Below, piece by piece: positions 11,424 to 23,300 of a stretch of 64,000 nt of DNA; the stretch's first letter is position 1; each line of letters begins with the position of its first letter. Where the stretch lies: NCBI GenBank assembly GCA_907163375.1, contig CAJQUW010015344.1:62001-126000 (forward strand). Direction: 5' to 3'. The stretch is from Prostheceraeus crozeri (Eukaryota; Platyhelminthes; Polycladida; Euryleptidae). Position numbers and translations under genes: made by a program. The notes under the pieces were generated by a model. That model ran no database searches. It worked only from the letters and a program-made list of their open reading frames with translations, and had not been told where the DNA came from.

Positions 11424-13909
11424 CAAAAAGCAAAAGCGAAGGAAAAGGAAGTCGAGCTACTGTACCGGAAACTCGGCACTAGAGAGGGTGAAAAGGCTAT
11501 CTACAGATTGGCGAGATCCAGAGAACAAGCTACGAAAGACAATTATGAAGGATATTATGTGAAAGATGACGGCGGAAGTATGTTATGTACTCCCCGGGAA
11601 AACATGGAGAGGTGGAAAGAGTACTTCAAGGGGCTTCTAAATGTGTTCAGGCCGCATCAGTTTGGGGAAGCTTTCACACCTGTTGAAGGACCGGTCCTCC
11701 GAATAACAGCAGAAGAGGTTCTTTGTGCTCTGTCCTGTATGGCGAACGGCAAGAGCTGTGGGCCCGATGGAATACCTATAGAAGCCTACCGAGTTTTACA
11801 GGCGGTGGGGTGCGTCTGCTGACGGACGCAATGAATGACATCCTTACGAGAGGCTCGATGAGCAACAGTTGGCGAGAAAGTACCCTGATCCCTATCTTCA
11901 AAGGCAAAGGTGACCACATGGTTTGCTCAAACTATCGGGGCATCAAATTACTGTCACATGCACTTAAAGTGTGGGAAAGAATAATTGAGAAGCGGCTCAG
12001 AGAGTTGATTGATTTGGCTGACAATCAATTCGGATTCAGACCAGGTTTGGGAACAACAGATGCCATGTTTGTCTTGCGCACCACAATGGTGAAGTACCGT
12101 GATAGTCCGGGAGCCAGCGTGAAGTTGTGCAGGGAACGAGGTAGTACATAAAACTTTCACATAGCATAGTACACCTCTAACCTACTGCAAAATTTCGCGT
12201 CTGCCGGATCAGATCATTTGCTTTTCAGAAATAGAGAGGATAACACAATCCTATGTATTTCCAGTGGTAAAATTGTGACATTTGAGGTGTTGAATCCATC
12301 TTTTCGAATTTTTACTCATAAACGTTACACAAATTGGTATTTTGTTGAACTGGTTACTATAGAAATCATCTACAGATCATGATCTTTCAAATGAGTTATC
12401 ATTCAGTGACAGAGGATGAAGTAAAGTGTACAAACAGACACTTTTCGTTGGTGTAACTGCAAATTTTAACATAGAAATTTCAGGGAAATTGTTGATATGC
12501 TTTTACGAAAAGTGTCTGTTTGTACACTTTACTTCATCCTCTGTCACTGAATGATAACTCATTTGAAAGATCATGATCTGTAGATGATTTCTATAGTAAC
12601 CAGTTCAACAAAATACCAATTTGTGTAACTTTTATGAGTAAAAATTCGAAAAGATGGAGTCAACACCTTAAATGTCACAATTTTACCACTGGAAATACAT
12701 AGGATTGTGTTATCCTCTCTATTTCTGAAAAGCAAATGATCTGATCCGGCAGACGCGAAGTTTTGCAGTAGGTTAGAGGTGGACTATGCTATGTGAAAGT
12801 TTTATGTACTACCTCGTTCCCTGCACAACTTCACGCTAGCTCCCGGACTATGAAGGCAACACACCGCTCCACATGGTTTTTATCGACCTGGAAAAAGCAT
12901 ATGATTCAATTCCACGTGAAATCCCTAGGAATTGTATGAGAGCTCGCAATATCCCTGAGGTATATGTCAAAGTGATACAAGACATGTATACGGGAACAAC
13001 AACGAAGGTGAGATCCAAGCAAGGTCTAAGTGATGCGTTCGAAGTGAGAGTGGGACTCCATCAGGGATCCGCCTTAAGTCCGCTCCTCTTTGTCCTGGTC
13101 ATGGACACAATTTCACAAGCGCAGAGAACAAGCCCACCGTGGGAACTGCTATATGCAGATGATATTGCCATTGTGGACAGTTCGAAGCTATCTCTGGAGA
13201 GGAAGCTGAACCAGTGGAATCACACCATCGAGCGATATGGACTTAAAATAAATGCTAATAAGACTGAGTACATGCCTACCGAAGACCATGGCGAAACGAT
13301 GTTTTTACCATCAGGACAGGTGAAGAAGGTCGACCATTTCAAGTATCTAGGGTCTGTGATAGATAAAGACTGCACCATCGACAAAGAAGTCAATAGAAGG
13401 ATCCAAGCGGCTTGGGGAAGCTGGAGAAGATTAACAGGGGTACTGTATGACAAGAAGATGTCGACAAAATTAAAACCAAAGGTCTACACAACCATGGTGC
13501 GACCAGTGATGCTGTATGGAAGCGAGTGCTGGGCAGTCAACGAGAAAAATCGCCAAAAGATCGCCACAACAGAGATGCGTATGTTGCGGAGTATCCTCGG
13601 AGCAACAAGAAAAGATAGGATAAGAAATGAAAAGACATTCGCGGAGCACTCGGGATTCATCCGATTGATGGGATCATGCGGTGGCACAGACTGAGGTGGT
13701 ACGGGCACGTGGTACGTAGACCTCGCGAACACCAGACCCGGCTAGCGTTGGAAATGTCTGCGCCAGGGCAAAGAAGCAGAGGGCGACCAAAGAAGACATG
13801 GGAGCGCCAAGTGATGGAGGACATTAAGATCATTGGAGCCTCAACCGTGGATACATTAGACCGCTCGAGATGGAAGAGGAAAATTAGGCCGCCCCCTTCA
13901 CTGGGATAA
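11424..13909 (+). pseudogene. RTE LINE reverse transcriptase, interrupted
   Basis: Segments in order: YRKLGTREGEKAIYRLARSRE and GKSCGPDGIPIEAYR to about 11800. After a frame change come STLIPIFKGKGD, SNYRGIKLL and ADNQFGFRPGLGTTDAMF up to VKYR at 12100. After the foldback insertion come FIDLEKAYDSIPRE (motif A), VGLHQGSALSPLLF (motif B), LYADDIAIV (motif C) and PVMLYGSECW to about 13690. After a second frame change LRWYGHVVRRP, GRPKKTWERQ and LDRSRWKRKI lead to a stop at 13909. All catalytic motifs persist, so the copy decayed late. Confidence 0.85.
12103..12850. mobile_element. 748-bp foldback (long-inverted-repeat) element inside the LINE RT
   Basis: Two arms of 346 bp each (12103-12448 and 12505-12850) are inverted copies with only a handful of mismatches, separated by a 56-bp loop. 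The outer ends are TAGTCCGGGAGC and its complement. The triplet TGA lies on both sides (12100-12102 and 12851-12853). Removing the element and one TGA leaves an uninterrupted RT frame reading VKYREGNTPLHMVFIDLEKAYD, exactly as in related RTE proteins. The boundaries and the 3-bp duplication are therefore fixed by the host LINE. No coding capacity, hence a non-autonomous DNA element. DNA transposon groups with 3-bp duplications include CACTA, PIF/Harbinger, Zator and Academ; which applies cannot be told. Confidence 0.9.
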
Positions 13910-13934
13910 GGCCTTTCAGGGTGAGCAAGGTGAG

Positions 13935-13952
13935 CAACTAAAGTCATGCGAA
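13935..13952. repeat. Right target-site duplication of the RTE LINE (18 bp)
   Basis: Exact copy of 10194-10211 directly after the LINE 3' end. Confidence 0.9.
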
Positions 13953-14651
13953 GTAGATCATATCACGAATAAAAGATCCTTAATTAGGTTTTACATCAAT
14001 ATCGCTATTATTTTATACAGTGATAGAATGTACACAAAAGGTTTCATCCGATGATCACTATAGTTTCTTCACTAGTCGTAGGCCTGATATTGTGTCAATA
14101 ATATTGCTTACTATGATGCCTTTTTGTGAAGGAAGATAATGCTCACAATTAAGCTGTATTATTGAAGCAAAATTGATATTTTATTAAATGGAAATTGTTA
14201 CAAGCGTTATATTTAGATGCAAAAGTGTCAACTTGTATATCTACGATCAATGAAATTGATATTGCTCGATTATGCAGCCCTACAGTGACTAGATGATAAA
14301 TATTTCTAAAATGGAATTTTTTCGACAATGAACGGCAGCCAAAAAGAGAAAAATTTTGAAGTTGATGATTTACATTCGAGTGGGTTCTTTACAGACCCTT
14401 TCCGCCGAGCTTTTGACTGTAAGTTGGCCTATTCCAGAGATCAAAACTGCCTGTTATGAGATATATATTAGCACTTTTTCAATAAAAATTTTACGGTGTA
14501 AATATACATCAATATTACAAATCTAAATTGATGAAAACCGACGATAAATTATACTATTGGCTAAATCTTTGAAAATATTCCGTAAAAAACTATCACTATG
14601 CAGGCTACTTCAAAGGCCAATTAACAAGATCATGCTCCATGCACTTCTACT
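13953..14651. other. Intergenic, nothing recognised
   Basis: AT-rich sequence with no reading frame of note and no repeat termini that I can support. Confidence 0.4.
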
Positions 14652-14814
14652 AAAACATGAAACCAAGTCAAAGATTTCAATTGAATTGGAGATAGCCAAT
14701 ATTGAAAAATATTGACTTTATTTTCGTCTTCCTCATTTTGTAATAAATAGCGAAAACGAAAAGAAGATCAATGTCTTTCAATATTGGCTCTTTCCAATTC
14801 GATTCAAAACATGA
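14652..14814. mobile_element. Small hairpin MITE with 9-bp flanking repeat
   Basis: A pair of inverted arms of about 45-50 bp, at roughly 80 percent identity, shares AATTGGAGATAGCCAATATT/AATTGGAAAGAGCCAATATT. They form a 145-bp body (14661-14805) flanked on both sides by AAAACATGA (14652-14660 and 14806-14814). This fits a miniature inverted-repeat element with a 9-bp duplication, but the arms are eroded. Confidence 0.5.
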
Positions 14815-16012
14815 CAAATAGCCAAGATAATTTATCTAAAACCAAGTCCAAGCTTTACGATGCGAGATTCTCATTGTCTTGGATAGTTGACACCACTTTC
14901 TCTGGTTGAATTTTATGTGGGCATTCCTACTTACTGACGCATTTGCCGGAAGTGACGCGTTGTTGAAGCTCACGAAATAAGTCGATACCACATAGCTCAT
15001 AACACAGAAGCTATGAAAATACATGCACATAGCGGGTGAAATATGAAGTGATCAGTATGAATGCAGTAATGTAAACGGTAGTCAAGTTATTACAAAATAG
15101 TGCATTAGGCCTACTGGTACATCTACTCTTCAATCTATAACTCAGAAAGTTTCTTCAATCTATAACTCAGAAAGTTTCAGGTGGTTATAAGAAAATAGGC
15201 TACACATATCCAATCATATCAGTATCATGTTAATGTCTTTATCAGTGGATGCAAAATGATTATTATACACATCAACTTTTTGCCTAGTTACACGTACTTC
15301 ACGAAAATCACAGTGAAAGTAACAGTGCAATAAAAAATTCAACAGAAAATATTCCATTGTGCATATTATCATCTCAATTTCTTAGTGCATATTTATCAAC
15401 ATTATGCAATGCACCTCACTCATTCACATAAACTTAATCGCTTGTTTCACTAATCCAACATCAATCTTCTAAGAAAACTCGATAGTAGGCCTCCTGTGTG
15501 TCTCTGGCATTGATGTCTCGAATTCCTTGACTGATAAATTCGATGACATTCATTTGTGGCATGCAACCCGAATGTATTTTCAACATGCATCAATTCAGAA
15601 TCGTGTGAAAGCTACAGCACCATGGCCTCAAAGTTACTGTAAAAAATTGTGCATTTACCGGAACGCACTACGACAAGGCTTTGCCTTCAAGAATTGCTAA
15701 ATGACTTTTTTTGCTAATAAGGGCACATTTTCCAATTCCTATGTAATACCGTAATTACATAAGATTATGGAATCGTCAAGATCTGCATTCAATTGTCAAT
15801 ACATGGATGATTGCATGACTAAAGTGAAGGGCAACATGACAAAAAATTACGTTGCGTTGTCAACATGTAAAAAAGGCCTATTCTGCGACACACTTTTTCC
15901 TGCTTTACCAAAAAGCGAAAAAAACGAATGCCACTCGATAAAAGCGAAAATTCAGGCATATTTTCGAAAAAGCGAATGTCTAGGTTGTCTGATATAGATA
16001 TCCAACACTATA
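14815..16012. other. Intergenic; one 25-bp tandem duplication
   Basis: No gene recognised. A 25-bp unit beginning TCTTCAATCTATAAC is repeated exactly in tandem at 15127-15151 and 15152-15176. A-rich stretches with repeated AAAGCGAAAA words at 15909-15980 resemble those at 9617-9665, suggesting a shared old repeat. Confidence 0.45.
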
Positions 16013-16267
16013 TACTACACCTTTTCCGTGTCTATTTCAGATATTTCCAAATCGATTTCAGATCTTTCCAAATGAATTTCAGACATTTCCAGATGGATTT
16101 CAGGTTTCTACAATTGAATTTCAGATATCTATCAGAAACTCAGCATCGAAGATGTCTGAAATTCAATTGGAGAAATCTGAAATCCATCTGGAAATATCTG
16201 AAATACATCTGGAAAGATCTGAAATCAATTTGGAAATATCTGAAATAGAAATGGAAAAGGTGTAGTA
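16013..16267. mobile_element. Hairpin MITE with tandem-repeat arms
   Basis: 255-bp palindrome with termini TACTACACCTTTTCC and the complement. Each arm of about 115 bp consists of imperfect units of about 20 bp, TTTCCARATNNATTTCAGAT-like, in tandem, followed by the same units in inverted order across a loop of about 24 bp. The flanks read ATA and AAT, compatible with a TA target but not decisive. The regular units create spurious open frames of the FQMDFRHFQMDF type on both strands. No protein-coding role is supported. Confidence 0.7.
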
Positions 16268-16754
16268 AATCACAAAATGACTAGTCGCCAGTCGGAAATG
16301 TGTGCTGACATGTGCGTTCGAACTTCTATTGAGAAGGTGATAGAGCGAGGTTTTCAGACGTTCACTGGTACAGCAAGAAAGTTCAGACAAAGAAGAACTC
16401 AGAATATATCACATTGAAATACTTTTATTTGGATCAAGCGAATAATAAGAAAAAAAACTTCCTTGAAAAATTGATCACTCAATTTACATAAGCACTTAGT
16501 TTATAGCGTGTACAAAATTTAGATCAACCATTTTTATAATGAACAATAATATAAAAGCATAATGTTGAAAAAACTTAATGATGATAACTGTAACTTTTTT
16601 CGAATCGACAAGAAAATATAATTGATATGATCACTTCAACTACAAATTTTGAATCATTTTAATACATTGACATTTAGCAAAATGAGGAAATGTTAGTGGC
16701 AATGCGAGAGTATAAACAATAATGATTTATGGCTTCAAATATTTGTGTGATGGT

Positions 16755-16894
16755 TTGACGTCACTACTGGGGGCTTGGATGGTCCTGACAGTCAGACTTT
16801 AATCTGCAGCGTTGTGATCGTTTAGTCCGGATGCCCTTTATGACACTTTCGGGGCTTGACCTCCGCACCGAAAGATCGCCAAGTAAAGCACTTA
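16755..16894 (-). repeat. tRNA-derived SINE, copy 1 (5'-truncated)
   Basis: On the minus strand it retains the B-box side (GGAGGTCAAGCCCCGAAAG), then the family body GGGCATCCGGACTAAACGATC..., and the common 3' end ...AGTGACGTCAAACC. The A-box side is lost or eroded. It shares its body with the copies at 39736-39840, 42935-43124 and 50215-50405. Confidence 0.7.
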
Positions 16895-17463
16895 ATATTC
16901 AAATATTCAGGCAAAAGATACGCCTACATTGCAGTATTTTTTAATGCAAATATGAAAAAGAAAGTAAACTGTTTTGAGGTGCCTTCCTAGGTTGCTCATT
17001 AAATTCTTAACAGATCACTGACCTGTCATCGAGGCTAGACTGTCAATATTAATAATTGAAAAGGAAATGATGCTTTTTGAGAACAAAATGTATATAGAAT
17101 CATTAAATAATGAGCTGCATCTTCAGTTGAAAGTAGATAGAGACTTCCATCCCCTTCAACCACTACACAGCGATGAGGAAAGTTTATCGAGAGAGATCTT
17201 ATCTATTTCCTTTTTGTTCTCTACAATTTGGTCAAGGCAATTCCTATTTTGCAGAAAAAATTATCCATACAAACAGCAGATTGGACCCGTTCATGATTGT
17301 TTTGAAAACTGGAGCATCTGTTTGTCCACTTTCAAGTAAGAGGATATCATCCGCACGTATTTTTAAAAAGTTCTTTGTCGGTGATGGCTTGGAGGCTCCA
17401 CTTCTCGATATTATTCATTAAGAAAATTTCCTTGCAATAGATACGTTGTGCATCAGTAGTAGC
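16895..17463. other. Intergenic, nothing recognised
   Basis: Open frames at 17067-17339 and 17173-17421 overlap in different frames and resemble no family known to me. Confidence 0.4.
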
Positions 17464-17972
17464 ATAACACATACATGCCAAGTCTCCCGCATTTCGCGGG
17501 AGTCTCCCGCATTTTTAGTCAATCTCCCGCTCACCCGCATAATTGCTTAAATTTCCCGCATCGTCATTTATTTACGCCGTATTTTAAAGTAGGCCAACAG
17601 TTTTTATCCTTCTAGTGTGCTCTTTCCATCATTCAAATGTAACAGCAAGCGTTCGGACTTATTAGCCACTCACCGCTAGCCTATTCTTCGATTAGCCCTC
17701 CTCCATTCCCTCACAACCAATGAGAAGCATGCAATCATACGTTTATTGAAAAGATAGATCTTCTTTTGATTCACGAATTCTATCTTTTTTATTGGAAATG
17801 TGACAAATTAATTGTCTTCAAAAATAAATATTCTCCATTTATTGAAGGAAATATAGGAAGTTGATAGGGCTTTTAAATATGATTTAATCTAATTTTACTA
17901 TTTTTGTTGTTGGATCATTTGATGTTGGGTCTCCCGCATTTTTTTTGAAACCTTGGCATCTCTGATAACATA
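17464..17972. mobile_element. hAT-type MITE with 8-bp target duplication
   Basis: 493-bp body (17472-17964) flanked by ATAACACA on the left and ATAACATA on the right, an 8-bp duplication with one mismatch. The right end reads, on the minus strand, CAGAGATGCCAAGGTTTC, a classic hAT terminus. The left end is the imperfect counterpart TACATGCCAAGTCTCC. Just inside both ends sits the word TCTCCCGCATT, on the same strand at both sites. Next to the left end is a small palindrome CCCGCATTTCGCGGG. No transposase, so non-autonomous. Confidence 0.75.
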
Positions 17973-20399
17973 TTCCATAAAGTGACCTCCTCGCACTAAC
18001 GACGAAGCGCATCTTTCAAATTTTTATGTTCCAGCATTCTAGGATAGTCCCAGTGTTTACTTTATTAACTTTGCGTTCAAACCTACCTACGTTCTTGCGG
18101 GCCTACCTGGGTCTACCCTTAATGAACTTGGCACCATAACCACAACAGTCGGGAAAACGCTTATGAACACTGCGTCTGCTTCGGAAATCAGAATAATGGT
18201 CAATGGCTGTCGCAAAGAACTGATAAATAACTGATTTATTTCAATTTGATAGCTGTAAATTTAATAGCTTTTTAATAACTGCAATTTTTTTTCAATTAGG
18301 TGATAGATAATTCCAGGAAATTCTACGAAATTTTGAGTTGGCGGTTTGTCTGATTGGTGCATCATAACACTTGGCACCGAACTTATGGACGGAAGGAACT
18401 GACTTGTGTAGTTTTACTTTTACCGTTGAGTTTCTCAATGAAGAATTGAAGCAAATAAGCACTTTTTTCTAGATGGGGATCAGAATTTCAATCAGGTGTT
18501 GGTTTGTGGCATGTCCTTTTGAATTCGATGTACTTGTCCGATCCATTCATCGTTGCTTCATGGTGTTATGTTATTATGAAGCAGTTATGGATGCCAACGT
18601 CGAATGAAACTCTTTGATGCTAGCCTGATGCTTGTGATCGCATCTCAGAATGGCACAGAGATTGCTCCATGTTACATGTCTTCAAATATCTAATCATTGA
18701 CATCGGATAACTTTTTTGGGATAATAACAATAATGTTATCCGATGTCTATATATCTAATATTCCCATCCTTCGAAGGGAATACCACAGACTTCACTCGAA
18801 GTCCTTTTGTCGCTGAACTACGTCACAGCCAAAGATATTTGGCCGTAGCTAAGGTTCCAAAGGCAACCAAATGTAGGAGCAACGGTCGGAATCGACTGGA
18901 ACCAGTAATGCACAGACATCTTACAGAGCATCTTCCAAAATCCGAGATTTTTTTTGGCAGGGGAAAAAATTGTAAATTGTGATAGATTCATCATAATTTG
19001 CATGCATACTCATAGTGTAAAATTTCCATAGTCAACTCTATGGATTGCCGAGTATAAATCCGAATGAAACATTCTTCTTTGAATGCAGTAACAGGTTTAT
19101 TTGGTAACTTATTTCTCTATTCTTTCAAAATGTGTAATTTCGATTAAACAGCTACGATCAGCTGTTATACTTAATCTTGTTATTATGTTGCATTTCATAC
19201 ACAGTCGTCTGGGGTATCCATGCTACTATTATCAGTTCACTCTCATTCCCAATCGTTTGGTAGAAAATTGCTTTTTAATTTTCTTGAGTCGGAATGAAAT
19301 CTTGCTTGATTCCTTGAGATTACAGTCAATATGGAACTTAACCGATCAACTCTGTCAAACTCTGAAATTGTGATTTAATAAACTCATCATTTATGTACAA
19401 GATCAGCAATTTGATTATCAGAATTGGGTTGGCGGTGTTGCTTTGAAATTGGCATCCCACTGCTACCTCTGCGCTACAGTATCAGCCAAAGCCATACCTA
19501 AGAACTTTTCACTGGACGGCCCGAGCTGGAATCTTCACAAGGTTGCCCCGGATTCATCTAGATCCGAAATATTCATGCATTGGATGACATAAGCTTATAT
19601 TGGATGAAAAGAGCTTTACTGAGTGCACGTGATACTTATTGGCCTGAAATCGCTTTCTAGTTTTTTGTCTCTCCTGTTTCACTCGTCATAGTTCAGTGGT
19701 CGAAACTTCTCAAAATTGCACCTTCCCTGAGTGAAGGACAAACAATTCACGTTATATTTCTGACCAGTGTCACGCAACAATATCCTAAATCTAATTAGGA
19801 ATGCCGTCTGGTCCTAGCTATTTGTGCGCTTTAATATTGCTAAACATATATCCAACGGACTTCACTTTAGGGAAAATATGATCAGGAATAAAATGATCAT
19901 CAATCTGATTGTCTGAAGCATTCTCACTTAAGCGATGTACTCCAGATGATTTTTTAACATGGCCTCAATCGCATGTGCGTTGGAAGAGAGTCATTCGACT
20001 TCAGATCAAAAAACATGCCCTAACACAAATAAACACTCGATCACTTTCCATAAATTCTTATTAACGATTGTTGAAGGTGCCGGTTCATCGCATATCAGAC
20101 TTTGTGTGCGAATCTTCGCGGTTGTAGGAAGGTTTTTGTTAATTCACTCTCATTGAGAAGATCAATGACTTCATCAGGAAGTTTTGATTCGCTTTAGGCT
20201 CTGAAGATTCGTTTTGAGACTTTGAATGGATTGATTTGAAGTAGTTATATTCAGGACACAAATTACCTGTAATCCGTGAATCCATGCTTCCAATTATTCA
20301 CAAAGATTATCCAATACATACGAAATTCATTATAACTACTCAAGAGGCTATCACTCATTGCTCTGAACGGACTAAAGAAATTGAACATGAAATTAGTTT
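17973..20399. other. Intergenic, largely unrecognised
   Basis: Contains a short perfect inverted repeat, GACATCGGATAAC at 18699-18711 and its complement at 18735-18747. Open frames at 18743-18982 and 19101-19373 have no recognisable domain. The right part may hold remains of the upstream end of the Ty3/Gypsy fossil, but I could not identify an LTR or gag. Confidence 0.4.
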
Positions 20400-23300
20400 T
20401 AATTGCTGCTCGACCTGGAAGAAAATTCAGAATCAGATTATTCAAATAGTAAGATTATTCAAGCACGTACTAAATTAAGTGACGTGCTATTAATTCATCA
20501 CAATTTAGTGCGTCCTTGGATTATTTTGCAAAACTCAGAAACATACAATTCGTCAAAAGAAATTCGTGATTTGATTCATAAATGCAGCACAGCTCATGGT
20601 GGAATGAAGATATCTCCAGTTGGGTTGGAAACTTCAGATGAACGAAAATTCATCTAAGCTAGAAGTCTGGCATTCGTATTGTTATAGTGTAAAAATGGAA
20701 ATCGATAAATTGATTTCTTCAGGTATTTTGTCTACTGTGAAATCGAGTACTTGGGCTACCCATATTGTAGTTGTTCGCAAGCCTAGTGGGTCTTGCTGCA
20801 TATGATGAGACTGTAGTGCGACAGCAAATAGATGTTTGAAATTGACTTCTTTCGCCACTTCAGGGATGGAAAAAATGTTCACAGACATTCGTGGGTGTAC
20901 ATTGTACACATTTTTCAAAATTCGATCTTGGTAGTGCATTTCTTCAAATACCGATTGATGAGGCTTCAAAAGAGATAACTACCATCAACACAATCTGGGG
21001 TTTATTCTATTACAACTGTTTACCTTTGGTTTAAGTACATATTTCTCCAGGAATTTTTCAACAGATGATGGATGATTTGGTTAGAGATCTGCAAGCGGTA
21101 AAATCATGCCAGGATGACATTTTTATTTATACAAAATCACAAGCAGAGCATGGTCATAGATTACTCATGTTGCTGTATACATTCTCAGAAACTAACGACT
21201 ATGAGTTCCAAAAAGTCAATGTTTTCTGTTCCTCAATTAGAATACTTGGGACATACGACTCGTATTATTGGTGGCAAGGGCATTCATCCAAATATTTAAC
21301 GGGTCCTAGCTATTTCAAAAGCACCTAAACCAAATGATGCGCAGCAGCTGCGATAATTTCTTGGATTTATGCAATATTATGCGAAGTTCATTCCTCATTT
21401 CTCCAATAAAACCGAGCCCTTATTCGAGTTACTCGCTCAATCACATTTCAAGTTCGAATCTAAACATAATCAATGCTTCGAAGGACTTATTGACGAAAGT
21501 ACGAATGGTATTAGGCCTACTCTGCAAAGCTTCAGAACAAGTGGAAAGTCAAGTGTTATAGTAGATGCATCTGGACTAGGATTGGGCGGTGTATTGGAAC
21601 AAAAAGGCGCTGTCATAATTTGCATCTCTAGACACTTGAGCAAAACAGAAAGTGGATACAGACACAGAGTGAGGCTCTAGCGATTAACTGGGCTCTACAA
21701 GTATTGCATAAATATTTATTTGGCACTCAGTTTACTGTTCTGACTGACCACAAGGCACGAGCACATTTTTGCTCCTAAAAATTCAATTAATGAAGTGACC
21801 TCAAATATGTTGCAGAGATGGGCGATGGAAATTTTCGCTTACGATTACGAAATAGAACATCAACCAGGAAAACGTAGCCTATTCCTCATGCAGACTTTTT
21901 ATCAAGATACTCCAATTTTGAATCTAACGAAAATGAATGTCTCATGATAGTTCCACTGCCATTCAACCTAAATATATTAATTACGGAAACTAAAAGCTTC
22001 TTTGCTCCAGTTCTGTCAGGTCTCACATGGATTCACATTGGATTCACACCCAGGAATAAGAAATAGTATTCTGAATACTACACGAAGAAGGGAAGAAATT
22101 TCAGTCTCAGTCGTCAATGTACTACTGTTCAATGAAAAAGTGATTCTCCCACCTTCTTGGCGCTTGCAAATGTTGGATAAATTACATGGCGGACATTTGG
22201 GACGTGATAAGATGAAATCTGTGGCCCGTGCGATCTGCTGGTGGCCTGAAATTGCAGGCATTGCAGATTATGTGGCCAATTGCACTCAATGCAAACAAGA
22301 AAAGCCAAGGACACATTTTAGTTTGGAAACTATGGCTTACAGCATACGAACCGATGCCATGTCTTCATGCAGACTACTGTGGACTATCCATTTTTTGACG
22401 TTATTATGCTCCGGTAATTGAGGAGTTATAGTAAATAACCAGCGGTCTTCTTCACAACGCCAGCGTCATCAGACTTCACGATGCAAGCTCGTAAATTTTT
22501 CGCTTGGGAAGGAATTCCTCAAGTTATCGTAACAGGCAATGGAGCTCATTTCAATTCCAAGCAAGTGGACGATTGGTTCAAGAGTCTAGGGGTCATTCAT
22601 CTTTACAGTCCCCAAGACTTTCGAAGTCAGATGGTTTGGCAGAACGATTTGTTCAAGCACCGAATAATTCAGTCAGAGCAGGAAATCCTTAGAATTTTAA
22701 AGACTTAGACAACGTCGTCGACAATTTTCTGATGCAATATAGAAATGCTATCTATTCTACAACTAATGCTACTCCATCGTGGTTATTCAAAGGTCGTAAC
22801 ATGCAAACATCAGCATCTCTAGACAGTACAGAGATATTGTACTATTGTGGAAATAACTCAAGACCATCTTTGGTATCATAATCCGTCAACTGGGGAGAAG
22901 GGTGATCGAAATCATGGATCAAGATGATGGAAGTATCCATCAACGGCACGTGGACCAAATTTACATTTCGAAACCTCCACTACCATCAAACAAACCTAGT
23001 GAGAAATCCGCAGCAAGTGAAGCGGGTGAACAATCTGCAAGTGAACCGACAAATGAACAGCTCCTAAGTGAAATGGTTAAACGAACCACAAATGAATCGG
23101 GCGAACAATCTGTATGCGAAACGGTTGGACAACTCACTGTTGAAACGATTGAACAAATCACCAGTAAAACGGATGGACAATTCATAATAGAAGAAACGGG
23201 TGCGAAACCCACTGGTAGACCGAAAAGAATTCCTACAAACGCGATTACAAGCCAAGGATGCGAGACAGTCAGTGACATGTATTTGTCCAAAACGAAATAT

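Larger units (their letters stand above)
10212..13934 (+). mobile_element. RTE-type LINE, both ends present, interrupted by a foldback element
   Basis: Non-LTR retrotransposon with about 2,975 bp of its own sequence, bounded by an exact 18-bp target duplication. A 5' leader (10212-10674) precedes an apurinic-type endonuclease and a reverse transcriptase. The 3' end is short, with the degenerate repeat GTGAGCAAG/GTGAGCA. Relative to RTE relatives it lacks about 100 residues between endonuclease and RT, and it has frame changes near 11420, 11800 and 13690, so it is not autonomous. A 748-bp foldback element splits the RT coding region at 12103-12850. RTE assignment rests on the endonuclease-RT layout, the ADNQFGFRPG and LYADDIAIV motifs and the short 3' end. 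Confidence 0.9.

Noticed and set aside
15928-16390. Overlapping open frames with a repeated FQMDFRHF-type peptide on both strands
   Set aside because: Artefact of the tandem-repeat hairpin: unit length and absence of stops produce open frames on both strands.
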